Part shown: piece after piece, positions 24,230 through 35,100 of the stretch
Position numbering within the stretch: the first letter of the stretch is position 1
Layout: each line of letters opens with the position of its first letter
Assembly (NCBI GenBank): GCA_014706385.1
Contig: JACGZH010000010.1
Coordinates: 434,001-498,000, forward strand
Reading direction: 5' to 3'
Length of the DNA: 64,000 bases
Source: Phaffia rhodozyma
Taxonomy: Eukaryota; Basidiomycota; Tremellomycetes; Cystofilobasidiales; Mrakiaceae
The notes under the pieces: generated by a model
Database searches by the model: none
The model's input: only the letters and a program-made list of their open reading frames with translations
Told to the model about the DNA's origin: nothing
Made by a program: the position numbers and the translations under genes

Positions 24230-26406
24230 ATGTCCGACCTCTCACCTCCTAGAGAGAATCATCGACTCGTATGCATGTTTTCCCTTGGGTTCTATCTGGA
24301 GGTCTCGTCTTCGACGATTCCTTTGCAGGTTTTCACTCCAGCCATCATCGTTTTTCTTAAACTGATCTCTGATTTCAACTCTTGATCTGATCTTCTCGAT
24401 AGTCTACACCTAAAAAATCTACACACGCCCGGTCCAACTCGTTCACTAGCAGTCGTTCACCGTCGCCTTTTCCGCTAGATGTCGCGACTGCCAACTCGGC
24501 CAGACATCGACATGCGACCGCTCCGAGTCTAACGCCCAACTTGGATGTCAACAACACGTCGTTCCCCAGTTCGCCTCCTATTGAACACGCGATGGAAGGA
24601 GGTGGGCTCTGGGGTCATAAGGTACACAACTCGAGCGACTGGTCGGGTACTGTCGAGAAGCGTTTCAGAGAGCTCAACGCGACCAGAAAATGGGCAGATG
24701 CAACAGGTACACACGGGCTTGGAATTGAGTCGACCGAATCTGATGCAGAGGGTGGAGGACGGAGAAAATCGGCAAGTCGAATCTTTCCTACTCGAAATAC
24801 ATTCATGGTTTAAAGTTGGCCAGAAAGCATACTAACCCTTCCTTTCACTAATCTTGTCATCTCGAGCAGCATCCGGATCCACATCCGTTACAACTTTTAT
24901 CTACTCATCGGCGATCTGTTTGGAGAAATGTTCCTATAGTCCGACAAATCCTTCGTTCATCTCGTCTACCGGATGTCTTGAAAGACCTCCTGGCCGTCGT
25001 CTTTCTCGTATGCTTTGTCTTGTACGCGTCCTTTTCCTTTGTCTTCAAACCTGTACTTGTTCAACTGATGCGTGGACTATCTATTCTTCACATTCGCACG
25101 ACGTGATATATAGCTCAGCATCTAGCTTTGTTCTCTCACTGTTTCCTCAAACTACGTTGTTTTCCTCGACGTGGTTCAAATCAGATGACATCCAAGACGC
25201 GTATAGCTATCGTGTTCCCAAATGGAGAAACGATAGGACAGCCGATATTCTTCTCAAAGACGCGAAAGGCGTCACCCGATCCAGACGGAAGGAGAAGGCC
25301 AGGTTGGATACAGATGATTACAATACAAAGTCGTTTGGTGGAACAGAAGGAAATGGCCAGTGGGTTTGGAAGAACCCAAGAGAAGAGTTGGGCGCATTGA
25401 TGCGTGTGAGTGTCTACGGGTTATCCGTTTCTTTTCCTCCTTCTGCTTTCATCGTTCTCCTGCCTCCTCTGTCCGACAACATCTTAAGCTTACATCTTGT
25501 TTCGTCTGGAACGATCATGGACCGTGTTATGCAGTATCTGATCACTTCTGATGCATCAGTCTTACCGCCCCTCAACCCACTCGAACCTCTTGATCCAAAT
25601 CTTGTTCTGGACTTCAATCTCCTCCGACTCAGTCCGAAGGAAGGTAGACAATTGGTTGAACAAGCTGTCAACGAATTCTGGACGAGTGAGGGCGACTTAA
25701 GTGGAGGCGCCGTGATGGTTCTCGGGTTAGGTGATTCCAGGAGAGGGTTCGTCTCAAAATATGTGTCTCATATCTCTTTCTTATGCGCGACTTGAAGACA
25801 AAATAGCTCAAATGCCTGCAATTCTTTCATGTCTATACAGAGGGGCAAAGACATTGATGTTCTTGTTAGACAGTCTATTGATTGACACGTCTAATGTATA
25901 TCTTGATGTGTCTGATCGTCGTGCGTCCCTTTGGTTAATCTCTTCCTTTCTCCTCCTGATTGTCTGTCTCATCAAATTCGTTTTCCTCTTTCTTTCGTCC
26001 TATTTTGCTCCTATACCTTTTTCTTCGCTTTGATTTAGCCGATGTGGAATACCTTCAGCCCCTCTTGGCCCGAATCGGCAACGTTCCGGATCTTCCAATG
26101 CTCGTCATAGGTGGTCATCCCATCGGAGACTATTTTGCTGTCCGGGCACTCCAACAAACCGGAGAATTTGATCGACTGTTGAAGGAAGCCAATATAGTCC
26201 TTCCCTCTCCTCCACCACAGGTTTCATCGGCTGCCGCACACGACGGGCTCGATACAGAGGGCGGAGAGGACGAGGGAACTGAATATGAAGAAGAAGAGTT
26301 CTATGAAGACGACGAGATTGAAGAGGGGAGATCTTTAGGTATTGGAATTAGCGTGGGAATCGAAGTCGATGAGGACAAGATTGACCCGCTCTGGATTCAT
26401 TCCTAA
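24230..26406 (+). CDS. Membrane-anchored glutaredoxin-fold protein lacking active-site cysteines
   Basis: The first exon (MSDLSPPRENHRL, 24230-24268) joins an exon starting STPKKSTHAR at about 24404. A Ser/Pro-rich, presumably cytosolic N-terminus is followed by one hydrophobic helix (LKDLLAVVFLVCFVLYASF, about 24975-25035), then a conserved-looking linker (SDDIQDAYSYRVPKWRNDR, about 25180). The C-terminal 150 residues fit a glutaredoxin: a first strand VMVLGL, then GDSRRGGAKTLMFLLDSL where Cys-Pro-Tyr-Cys should be, VYLDVSDRADVEYLQPLLA, and VPDLPMLVIGGHPIGDYFA with the cis-proline and the GG glutathione-site motif. Neither catalytic cysteine is present. The layout (N-terminal anchor plus glutaredoxin) recalls the ER/Golgi glutaredoxins Grx6 and Grx7 of yeast. 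An acidic tail (about 26270-26330) ends at TAA 26404-26406. Exon edges between 25040 and 25180 are uncertain. A thioredoxin-fold scaffold without redox function is my inference. Confidence 0.7.
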
Positions 26407-26732
26407 GATAACATCGCATAAAGCTAGCGATTGATCTATAAATTAGTTAGACACCGTCCCTTCTTTTCTCTCATAGTCATTATCATCATCATCATCATCA
26501 TCATCAACATTCGTTGTCTATTCTATTTCTACCGGTTGTACTCTATCATATCTTGTCACCTTGGGCGTATCCTTTCATGCTTAGTTATCAGTTCAATATG
26601 GACGAAATGCATCTATCGATACATGCAATTATATTACACTTATCGTAATAATCACCCTCTTATTTCCCGGAAACGCTGTACCAAAATAAGCCATTTATAT
26701 GCTACGTTTCGGGGAGGCGTCTGTCTTTGCTG
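26407..26732. other. Convergent intergenic region
   Basis: This region lies between the stops of two converging genes. It contains a trinucleotide run (26482-26506) and AT-rich sequence. No coding frame is supported. Confidence 0.4.
26482..26506. repeat. (ATC)n microsatellite
   Basis: About eight perfect copies of the ATC triplet lie in the 3' flank of the glutaredoxin-fold gene, outside any supported coding exon. Confidence 0.85.
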
Positions 26733-27491
26733 TTAAAGCGCATGGAACAGCTCCTCCTCAGCGATGAGATTGACAGCGGGATTCTGTTGTCGTCTTTCAT
26801 TAGAGTTGGCTATTTTCGGTAGAGGACGGCAAAAGTTGGGAGGAGAAGTCTTCTTGATCGACCGACAGGGAGAAAGAGGTGGTATTATAGCGTGTCCGCT
26901 TGAAGTTACAGACTGATTGCGGGAAGGAGCTACCCGAAGGACGGTGCTCTTTGTTTTGAAAAGTTTAGAAGGCCTGAGCAACACTGAAATCTATAAGGAA
27001 AATGATCCGATGACAAACCTTTGGACAATAGCTCCCACTCTGGCCGATCAACTCACTCAGTTCTTCTCCTGCCTCTCGCACTCCACCCTTGACTTCTTGG
27101 AACACACTTGTCACCAACATACTCTCTTCTAACAAACGTTTCTGATCAGAGTCGCCTACGATCCACCAAGAGGCAATCAACATCCTCTCGCCTGCGTTCG
27201 GTTCGATGACTCTGAGCTGAGGATACAGCTTGGAAAGTTCATCCAGAAGAAAAAGAGACTTGATTATGGTGGCGGTGGATAAAGTAAGGTGTTGGGAATT
27301 CAGACTGAGAAGAGAGTTGATCGTCTGTACAAAAGAGGATGAAGAGGCGAGGGGGAAAACGACGCAGAGCTTTGGATATAAGAACCCCTCAGTCATAGAT
27401 CAACGACGACACTTATGAATCCATCAAGGGGAAAGAAACGACGTACATGATGAGCTACAAGAAGGACAGCCAACGGTTCGGATGTTTTCAT
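26733..27491 (-). CDS. Unknown protein, possibly cyclin-fold
   Basis: The ATG at 27491 (MKTSEPLAVLLVAHH) ends at a GTACGT donor near 27446 and joins in frame to a second exon (about 27100-27365). The joined reading contains LTLSTATIIKSLFLLDELSKLYPQ and PNAGERMLIASWWIVGDS. The alternation of amphipathic helices, with a 'leucine-rich helix, then short loop, then R-x-L-x-x-A' step, resembles the cyclin box of Pcl/Pho80-type cyclins, but the match is weak. Two ends are possible. Reading straight on stops at 26965 after FSVAQAF. Alternatively a short intron (for example from a GTGGGA donor near 27040 to an AG just before 26986) adds the basic segment RPSKLFKTKSTVLRV and ends in EEELFHAL at 26733. 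I list the longer form because that tail looks coding. Function is not established. Confidence 0.4.
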
Positions 27492-27846
27492 TTTGTGAAA
27501 GAATATGCATAAAAGAACGAAAGAACACTAGAATGGACTGAATAGCTCTTACCCGTCGTCCTCTTATGTACTCAGTCATTCTCAACAACGGGTTGTCTTC
27601 TTCTGAAAGGCGGTAAGTTCTAAAGCGGTAAGTTCTAAGACGATAACGCCAATAACGGCATGTTCAATGAAGGTCTAAGAGCAATAACGGGAACGATGGT
27701 TCAATTAACATCATACTAGACTTAGCCGTCGTCAGTTTACGAAGTTTATCAGCACCATGTACAGAGTGTATACGTGTTAGCGAACGTGTTGATGTAGACG
27801 AGTGAGCTACAACATCAGAGACAGACCGATCACATTACCACATACT
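27492..27846. other. Intergenic region
   Basis: This is the upstream region of the preceding minus-strand gene and the 3' flank of POP7. It contains two near-identical short phrases (GCGGTAAGTTCTAA at about 27610-27640). No coding frame or RNA gene was recognised. Confidence 0.35.
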
Positions 27847-28876
27847 TCAACCATTCATAGCATCCATCTCGTCGTCAACCTCTGCTTCGTTCAAAGCTTC
27901 GGTATCCGCATCATCCTCGTTCTGCCCTTCCGGCCCGCGAGCGGCAGCCTTTGCTTTCGTTCTGCCCCTTCCCTTTCCTCTTTTCTTCAACCTTTTCTTT
28001 CTCTCTGCCTTCTCGGTTCCTTCTCTCGCCTTACCCTCTGTAGCCTCCCGCTTGCCCACAAGGAGTGTTATCTCCACACCGGAGCACATTCTTTCCCGAA
28101 TTATGATATCCTCTTCTTCGTCTTCCGGAGTGATCTCGTCCGTGACGGGAACAGAGGTCGTATGGATCGTATATGATAGTTGAGTCCGCGGAAAAGGCAA
28201 TATGGAGAGCAAAGAGTGCAGCAAGGTGAACGCCAGAGGAATAGATGTTGTTAGGGCGTGAATAGAGATGCTAGAGTTTCTGTGGGTGTGTCGTTGGTAT
28301 TGGGTTAGAATGGAGAGAAAAGTATACAGTTTATGGCGTTAGCGAGAGGACTAGGAATAGTCTGGTGGCACTCTACTTCAGCTCCTCTCATCGCAAGACA
28401 TGACAAAGTCTGCAACGAGACATCAGGACTTACCCTTCTTCAACGATTAGCTTCTTGCATCTTCTGAGATATCCCGCTATGCTGTTCTTTCGTGAGACTA
28501 GCACGACGTTTCTACCTTCGATCTTGGCTGTAGGGCCATGGACGGCCGAGCCAACCGGTAAAGCAGCTCCTTGCCGGTGAGGCGGTTTTGGCGGAATCAG
28601 TTTCTTGATGATAGATTTTGGCGGAGGTCTGGGAATCTTGACCGGAGGTGTGGTGTATACAACTGGTTTCGTAGTAATCATGGCAGTGGTAGAATTTGAT
28701 GTTTGGACGGATGATGACGCAGGTTCAGAAGAAAGTAAGTTGGGTCGAGAAAGTGAAGGAGACAGAATGACATGAGGAGGAGATGTCTTTGGTTTCTTGA
28801 TAGGTCTGTCTGACGATACGCCAGGCTGAGGAGATGCTGCTAGAGCTGCTGCCTTTCGTTTGTGGGTAGCCGGCAT
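27847..28876 (-). CDS. POP7: RNase P/MRP subunit Pop7 (Rpp20-like), Alba fold
   Basis: A protein subunit shared by RNase P (tRNA 5' maturation) and RNase MRP (rRNA processing), acting in the nucleus and nucleolus as a heterodimer with Pop6/Rpp25. There are two exons, 28434-28876 and 27847-28270, joined over a 163-base intron; they give 288 residues in one frame. A basic, proline-rich N-terminus of about 110 residues precedes the Alba-like domain: VVLVSRKNSIAGYLRRCKKL at the end of exon 1, then ISIHALTTSIPLAFTLLHSLL, and SYTIHTTSVPVTDE. The pair TTS-V-x-V-x-D-E followed by an acidic loop and a last strand (GVEITLLVGK) is typical of Pop7. The C-terminus is a Lys/Arg/Glu-rich tail of about 70 residues, longer than usual, possibly an RNA-contacting extension. 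Rpp25/Pop6 is a less likely alternative because that family lacks this acidic-loop strand. Confidence 0.85.
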
Positions 28877-29080
28877 GATGAAGGATGTCGTCGAGATAGA
28901 ACGAAAGGTTTATTCCGAAATTCGATCGACGAGTTCTTTCCTCATCCTGACCATCATCGCATATAATCATCCATCCGGAAAGTGATTCGACCGTTGATGT
29001 CCTTCTTTGTCATCTACTACACTTATTAGAAACCCCAGTACAACGAGAACAATCCCATCCGAGTGGGGAAGTAGCACCGG

Positions 29081-31742
29081 ATGACCAGCAACGCGTCTCT
29101 GATTCATCAGCAGATGGTCGAGGTGAGTATTCCACACTTCGCTGATTATCTCCTTCATCCTCGAGGATATGGAACATCAGGAAAAGGTAAGCAATGGGAA
29201 CCTGACTATGGACGGTTTTGACTGCTATCAATCCCTCTCTAGGACCCTTACTTGATATATAAACCGTGAGGTGTTCCATACTCGTCATTATCTTCTCTTC
29301 TCCCCTTAGCCTGACGCCGATACCTTCTGCTCTTTTCTTCTGATGTTTCGTTGATTACAGTGCTTCTGCCTATTCATATGCCACCCAGCTCGCACTCAAC
29401 GGAATCATTTTCACTCTCCTCGTTGTTCTCACAATTCACCTGCTCTTCACTGTCCAACATCATTATCCGCTCGCTAGACTTAACTTCCTGCTTCAGTTCT
29501 CGGGCGTTATCGTGACCTTAGCGGCCGTGACTGCAACTTTGGCGGTGACACTGAGGGTAGGCGAACAGGAGAGTTCTATCTGGCCGTAAGTATCGGATTC
29601 TATGCATTTGATCCGGATTCTGCTTATTTTGTTACATGAGGACCACAATACTGATTGGCTTGGCCATGCCTGTCGTACATAAATCAGATATATGAACGAC
29701 TTTATATATGTGGAGGTGCCGGTCCGGTCCTGGAGTGCTTCCAAGCTTATTTCGTGGTACACCGTCGAGGCTCTCTCATCTGGTATTGTTCAAGTAAGCC
29801 CTTCTCTATCTATCATTGGGACCTTTCAAGATAACCGCTTTCTAAGTTGCTTTTCTCTCCCTATTCCTCAATTCTATCTATTGTTAGATTACCCATATTC
29901 AGTTCCTTACCTTGCTCTATCCTTCAGCGCTAGAAGCTCGATTGATCTTTGGCTTGCTCGGGCCTATGGCCCTTGCCTCATCAGCCATGACATTTACTGC
30001 CCTTTCACCCTCAAGCCAGGTTGTACGATACGGCCTCATCATCCGGAACATCTGTAATTCAACGTTGACCCTTTTATTCACCTCAGCGCTGTTTATTTGG
30101 GGGTTTGTCATCAACCGAAAACGCGCTTGGCGAACCGACGGTGGAACGGCAGCATTTGGAGCAGGAGCGCTAATATTGGCCGTCAGTGGAACGGCGGTCA
30201 ATTTTATAGAAATCAAGATCGACAAGTTGAGCTGGCTTCAGCACCTGATACTTTCTATCATTCTTTGGCAGATGTGGCTAGGTGCGTTCCGAATTTGCCT
30301 TCCTCTCTTCTCCGTTGGCCGAAACTGGTTTTATTGATCTAGAGATCGATGCTGACTCATAAACGTACCCCTAGGTTGGTGGTGGTGGGTCGGCTCCGGG
30401 ATGGGTATTGGTGAAGTTGAGGTGAGCAGCCAATCTATCATGTGTTGTCTTGGATTCAGGAACTTGGCTAACCTTCCGGCGTTGTGTTGAACAGGACATG
30501 CTTGAGAAAGAACATCGAAAAACTCGGAAGGCAGAGCAAAGGCAGAGACGAAAAGAGAAGGCGGCAGCAGCAGTGGCGGCAGCTTCTATATCGATCTCTC
30601 GACCTCTTCATCGGCGACTTTCGACCATGTCGGTCACAGAACCCCCCGAGCAAGGGTCTACATCAAGTTCGTCAGCCTTCGGAGGTGCGTTTAGCCGACG
30701 GCACACCCGGCGTACATTCTCACGAGGCGAGACAAGTCATCAAGATGACCGAGCGATTGAGCTTGATAAGATGGATAGGCATCGAGTGCGGGATGCTGGA
30801 GAAGAAGGCGAGCCTAGTTCTAGCACGAGAAGAGAAAGAAGAGGCGAATTAGATCCAATCTACTCTGGTGATACAGAGGACGACGGTTTCATGAGAACCA
30901 TACCTGACCACGAACGCGAGCGAGATATCACTTTACCTCACCCTGTGACGACTCCGAACGCTTCAGCTACAGTTCCTGTCCATCTCACTCAGTCGTCTCG
31001 ATCTTGGCTAGCCTCTAACAGGCAAGCACCTTCGACTGTCACTACAGGATTAAATTCGTCCTCTTCGAACTCGTCTACCGCATCGCCTACCTCGCTACAA
31101 CTCCCGACATCGATCTCATCAATATTAGCATTCCCGGCGACGCTCATCAATTATTCTATCTCCCGGCTTAGTCGAGCTCATACCGAGGCTGCCAAACAAC
31201 GAGTGATTCAAGGAAATCCGGGCGCCGTAGCAAACGAGCGTCGAGGCTGGGGACTCGGTCAGTTCGGAGTTGAAGAAGCCAGGGATGGAAAAGGACGAAT
31301 CAAGCAAGCTAGAAGGGAGGCAAGGCGAGGAAGACTGATGGGCGATAGATCAAACGATCCATGGAGCACAGATCCTGGCAGCGCAAGTGAGCCCGAAGAG
31401 GGACGAGGGGAGGGCGACTAGGTGGATGAAGAGATCATCCAAGCCCCGTCGAGAGTATCTAGTCGATCAGCATCTCAATCCAGATTGACGATACCGATGG
31501 AGCCGAACGTCCCTGACTCTCAGCCTGGGCCAGGTCAACCATTTCGACCAACGAGCATCCAACAGCCAGATACCCTTTCGCGACGTCGTAGAGGAAGTCA
31601 TAGAGAGAGTCATCGAGAAACTCGTACAGCTGATCAGGTTCGAAGAGACGCAGACTCGGCTTCAGACTCGGATGACGATCCCGGCTGGTCTTGGCGAGGC
31701 CCGTTAAAGAGATGGCGATTGGTGGACAAAACAAGTTATTGA
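29081..31742 (+). CDS. Uncharacterised multi-pass membrane protein with in-frame TAG near the 3' end
   Basis: Small first exons (29081-29122, then exons near 29164 and 29246) join to the membrane exons from 29360. The joined start reads MTSNASLIHQQMVE, DMEHQEK, DPYLIYKP, ASAYSYATQLALNG. About seven to eight hydrophobic helices follow between 29385 and 30400, ending with a striking GWWWWVGSGMGIGEVE exon (about 30374-30420). After that comes a strongly charged segment (EKEHRKTRKAEQRQRRKEK) and a long Ser-rich cytosolic tail. The reading frame meets TAG at 31419-31421 but stays open directly beyond it for 106 codons, to TGA 31740-31742. That downstream part ends in DDDPGWSWRGPLKRWRLVDK, which looks like a genuine C-terminus. 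A 57-base GT-AG intron (31387-31443) would remove the TAG and keep the frame, so I extend the gene to 31742. If the TAG is the true stop, the end is 31421. I do not recognise the family; a receptor- or transporter-like role is only a guess. Confidence 0.68.
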
Positions 31743-32123
31743 TTCTGAATCAAACATGTTTCAAGAACTCTTCGTCGTTCATTTCTTCTCTCCTGCTTGT
31801 CAATATCTGCTTTTGGGCCTGTATCCGTGTCTTTGCCTGGTATCTTAATCATCATCTGTACTTGTATGCCTTACTTTGTCATATCTACCTAAATAGTTGT
31901 ACGTTTTATCATCCTCGAACATGATGCTTCTGATCAAGTGAAAGTTGTACTCGGTCGGCCAGGAATGTAGTCACGATGCACACGCAGTATCTTTGTGAAG
32001 TAACAGATGAAGTCATAATTAGTTGACTTCCATGTTCGTTCCTTTCTCCCATCATCTCTCAATTTTACTCGGATCATACCAACACACTTCATCGATTGCT
32101 ATCTCATATGTGGCAGAGGTCTC
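31743..32123. promoter_or_regulatory. Tandem intergenic region, probable RING-gene promoter
   Basis: 381 bases lie between two same-strand genes. It is T/C-rich close to the RING-gene ATG. No coding frame or RNA gene was seen. Confidence 0.35.
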
Positions 32124-35100
32124 ATGTCTGCTAACGACTATATTAGATCTCTTCTCTCTAACGCAGATCTTCCAGCTCGGCCTCCTCCAAGAAACTCTCG
32201 TGGCCTTCGGGCGGATTCATCCCACCCTTCTCCATATACTTCCAATGACCATCTTTACCATGGCCAGACCACCTTACGCCCTCCTCCCAACATGACTAGA
32301 GTCCGGGCCTCGAGATCGAATCAGAGATCACCAGATAACTCGCCGAGCGAAACTGCAACTGGAGGAGCTGGATTCAGTTCTAACCCGAGAAACACTCCAT
32401 CACCCTCATTCTCCACAAGGAACGGCAGTAGTGTTGGCAACGGTGGAACACAGCCAAGACGAAAGAAGCGTCCCAGACCACCTACAAGGCTACAATCTCG
32501 TGAGGATTCTGTTGGATCTTCGTCTGGTACACAAACTGGGATGGCCGTTGGAAACGCACCTGCTACCAGTAGACCTGGATCGGCGGGAACAGGGACGAGA
32601 CCAGTTGCGAGTCGAGTAAGGAATGATGAAGTAGCATCTGCTCGGCAGTCTTCTGGCACGACTAGCCAAACTGAGAGACGTGTGGACCCCGCAGTGATGA
32701 TCGGACTGAGGACTAGGAGAATGTCAGTTGGAACACCATTGCAAGCAGGACCGGTTGACTTCAGTAGAGGAGCAAGTATGAGGCGGCGAAACGTACAGGA
32801 AGGTCAGTCTTTCTTCTCGATGATCATATAGGCTTCCGACATTTGACATATTCTTATAAATCTATTGGCCTTTGGTTCGACACATCTTCAACCTCTCTAG
32901 ATCTGAATCCTGTAAATGATCAACGTGATGACTCCGATCTGACCCCCGCGCTTCCTCCTCCAAGCTATCTCGATACCATATCTCCCAATACAGCTTCGCG
33001 TCGAGTTCCAATTGGACCGTTTCCGGCCAGCGATCCTCCTGCACCTGATTTCACCGCCATATTCGACGTTCCACCGCCTCCAATCTTACCTCAAACACCT
33101 CCTCAGTCTCAGAACAGCTTGACCGTTGACACACTGTCTACACCCCCTCGAGGTTCTGTTCTTGCAGAACCCCCTACTCCAAGCTTTCCAGGAGCATTCC
33201 CTGCTTCACCTATCCGAGTGATAAGTCACTCTATAGCAAATGCTCCGGTCGACAACCAATCTTCATTATCTGGTACTGCTGTATCTATTACGACAAACAT
33301 TCCTAGTAGTCCACCTCCCTCGTTTGAGCTCAGCCGTGCCCAAGCCCAGGATATGCAGCAGTCTCTGGTACCGTTCTCTTCACCGATTGCTGTATCTCAA
33401 CTCAGGATTGTCTCGAATAATGAACAGACTACTGTGGAGAGACCCTCTACGCCACCTTCTCCTCAATGTCTGGATGCCATCGGAAATCGAACACTTTGGG
33501 ACCGTCTAGCCGACGAAGGCCTTTCAATTGAGGAGCGTCTGATAATAATAGGCAGCAGTACTACTGAATCTTTAGAAGGTGGACCCAGACACGACACGGA
33601 AGCAAGTAGAGAGGATGGCGGGTCGACATCGGAAGCTGTTGTGTCTGGATCAACCGAATTTGGTGTCGCTGATAGAGCAGAGTCTATCCACCGGTCATTT
33701 ACGTCCTCGCATTCAACTGTCAATCATCTTCATACCGCAGAGTTTTTGCCAAATTCAGTTGCTGCGGTCACCGATACCTCTGAGATCGAGACTGCCCTAC
33801 CATCCACCCTAGCTCCTTACTTGCATATCCTACACAGTGAGCTAGGGGCTCAAGAGTGTTCTGGATCAGTACCACCGGAAGACGATCTCAGCCCTCTGCG
33901 TGAAGACGCGCTGTTTGTCATGGCGCAAAACCAGGCGGATGAGATTATTCCGAACATACTCCTTTCTTCCACTGTGGAACCTGTAGATACCACAAACCTA
34001 CTTATTAACGATAACTTTATACAACCATCAACCGGATTTTTGGACCCGAGAACCACTCCAGCCAATGTATCATCAGTCAATCTTTCATCTTCTTATCATC
34101 ATTATCCCAATCAAATTGGATCTGTTTCAGAAACTATCAGTTCGGTGCCTCCACCCATTGTCCCACTGACCGAAAGAGATTTACATGATAGTTCATCTAC
34201 CCCTTCTTCGTCGTCACCATCTCTGGCTTCATCATCTGATTTTGATCTTGACCAGCTAGACTGTCAGTCGTCTTCTTCGGACAATCTAGGTGCTTCTTCT
34301 CAAGATTCCTCCAGATCTCCATCGCCCTCTATCCCGCCAACAAGGTCTCACGAACAGGACCGATCGCCACGGGTAGGAGAACGAGGAGGGCGAGCGACTC
34401 CAGAGCTACGTTCCTCTTCGTTATCCTCTCTTTCTTCACCTTCCTCTTCGACGTCTGGTGGTATTGAAATGTCACATTTTGGTGATGATCAAAGCTCATC
34501 ACATCAGCTGATGGAGAGGTTTCCACTTCCGGTACCACCTCCTCTACAACCCAGACCTCAACGACGACCTCCTCCGCCGGCTCCTCCACCTCAGATACCC
34601 CGTTGGACGTCTTTGTACACGTCTCCAGCTATCGCTAGCTCCTCGACTTCCTTGGCCAGGCTGGCCAACCCCTCTTCAACCTCTCTTCCAACTTCAGCTC
34701 CTCTCGCGTCTACATATCGTAGACCGCCGCCTCCGCCTCCCCCTGCAAGACCATCAATAATTCAAAGACATATATCTCCATCTGTTCCACCTCCTTCATC
34801 GCGTGCTCATGATCAGATTACACGCACAACCTCTCCTCCACCACCTCCCCTTCCGCCTCGACCTCGGCCTCCCAGCGCACCCGTTCGAAGTGGGTCTGCA
34901 GATGGCCTGTCTCTTCCTCTATTGAGACCGACACTGCAAGAAAGGGCGCTTTCGGGTCTGTCAAGCTTGTCGTCCACCTCGTCGGAGGTCTCACTCGATC
35001 CCTCCCGCAGACCGTCTTGGAGGTCAGATCTTTGTGTGCAGAATGAAAGAAATCCGGATGTGAGTGAGGAATTAAATGCTCGAATTCAAGAACCGATGGA

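Noticed and set aside
31422..31742. A separate 106-codon gene after the membrane protein
   Set aside because: It begins with GTG directly after a TAG in the same frame as the upstream gene, so it is better explained as the same gene's C-terminus.
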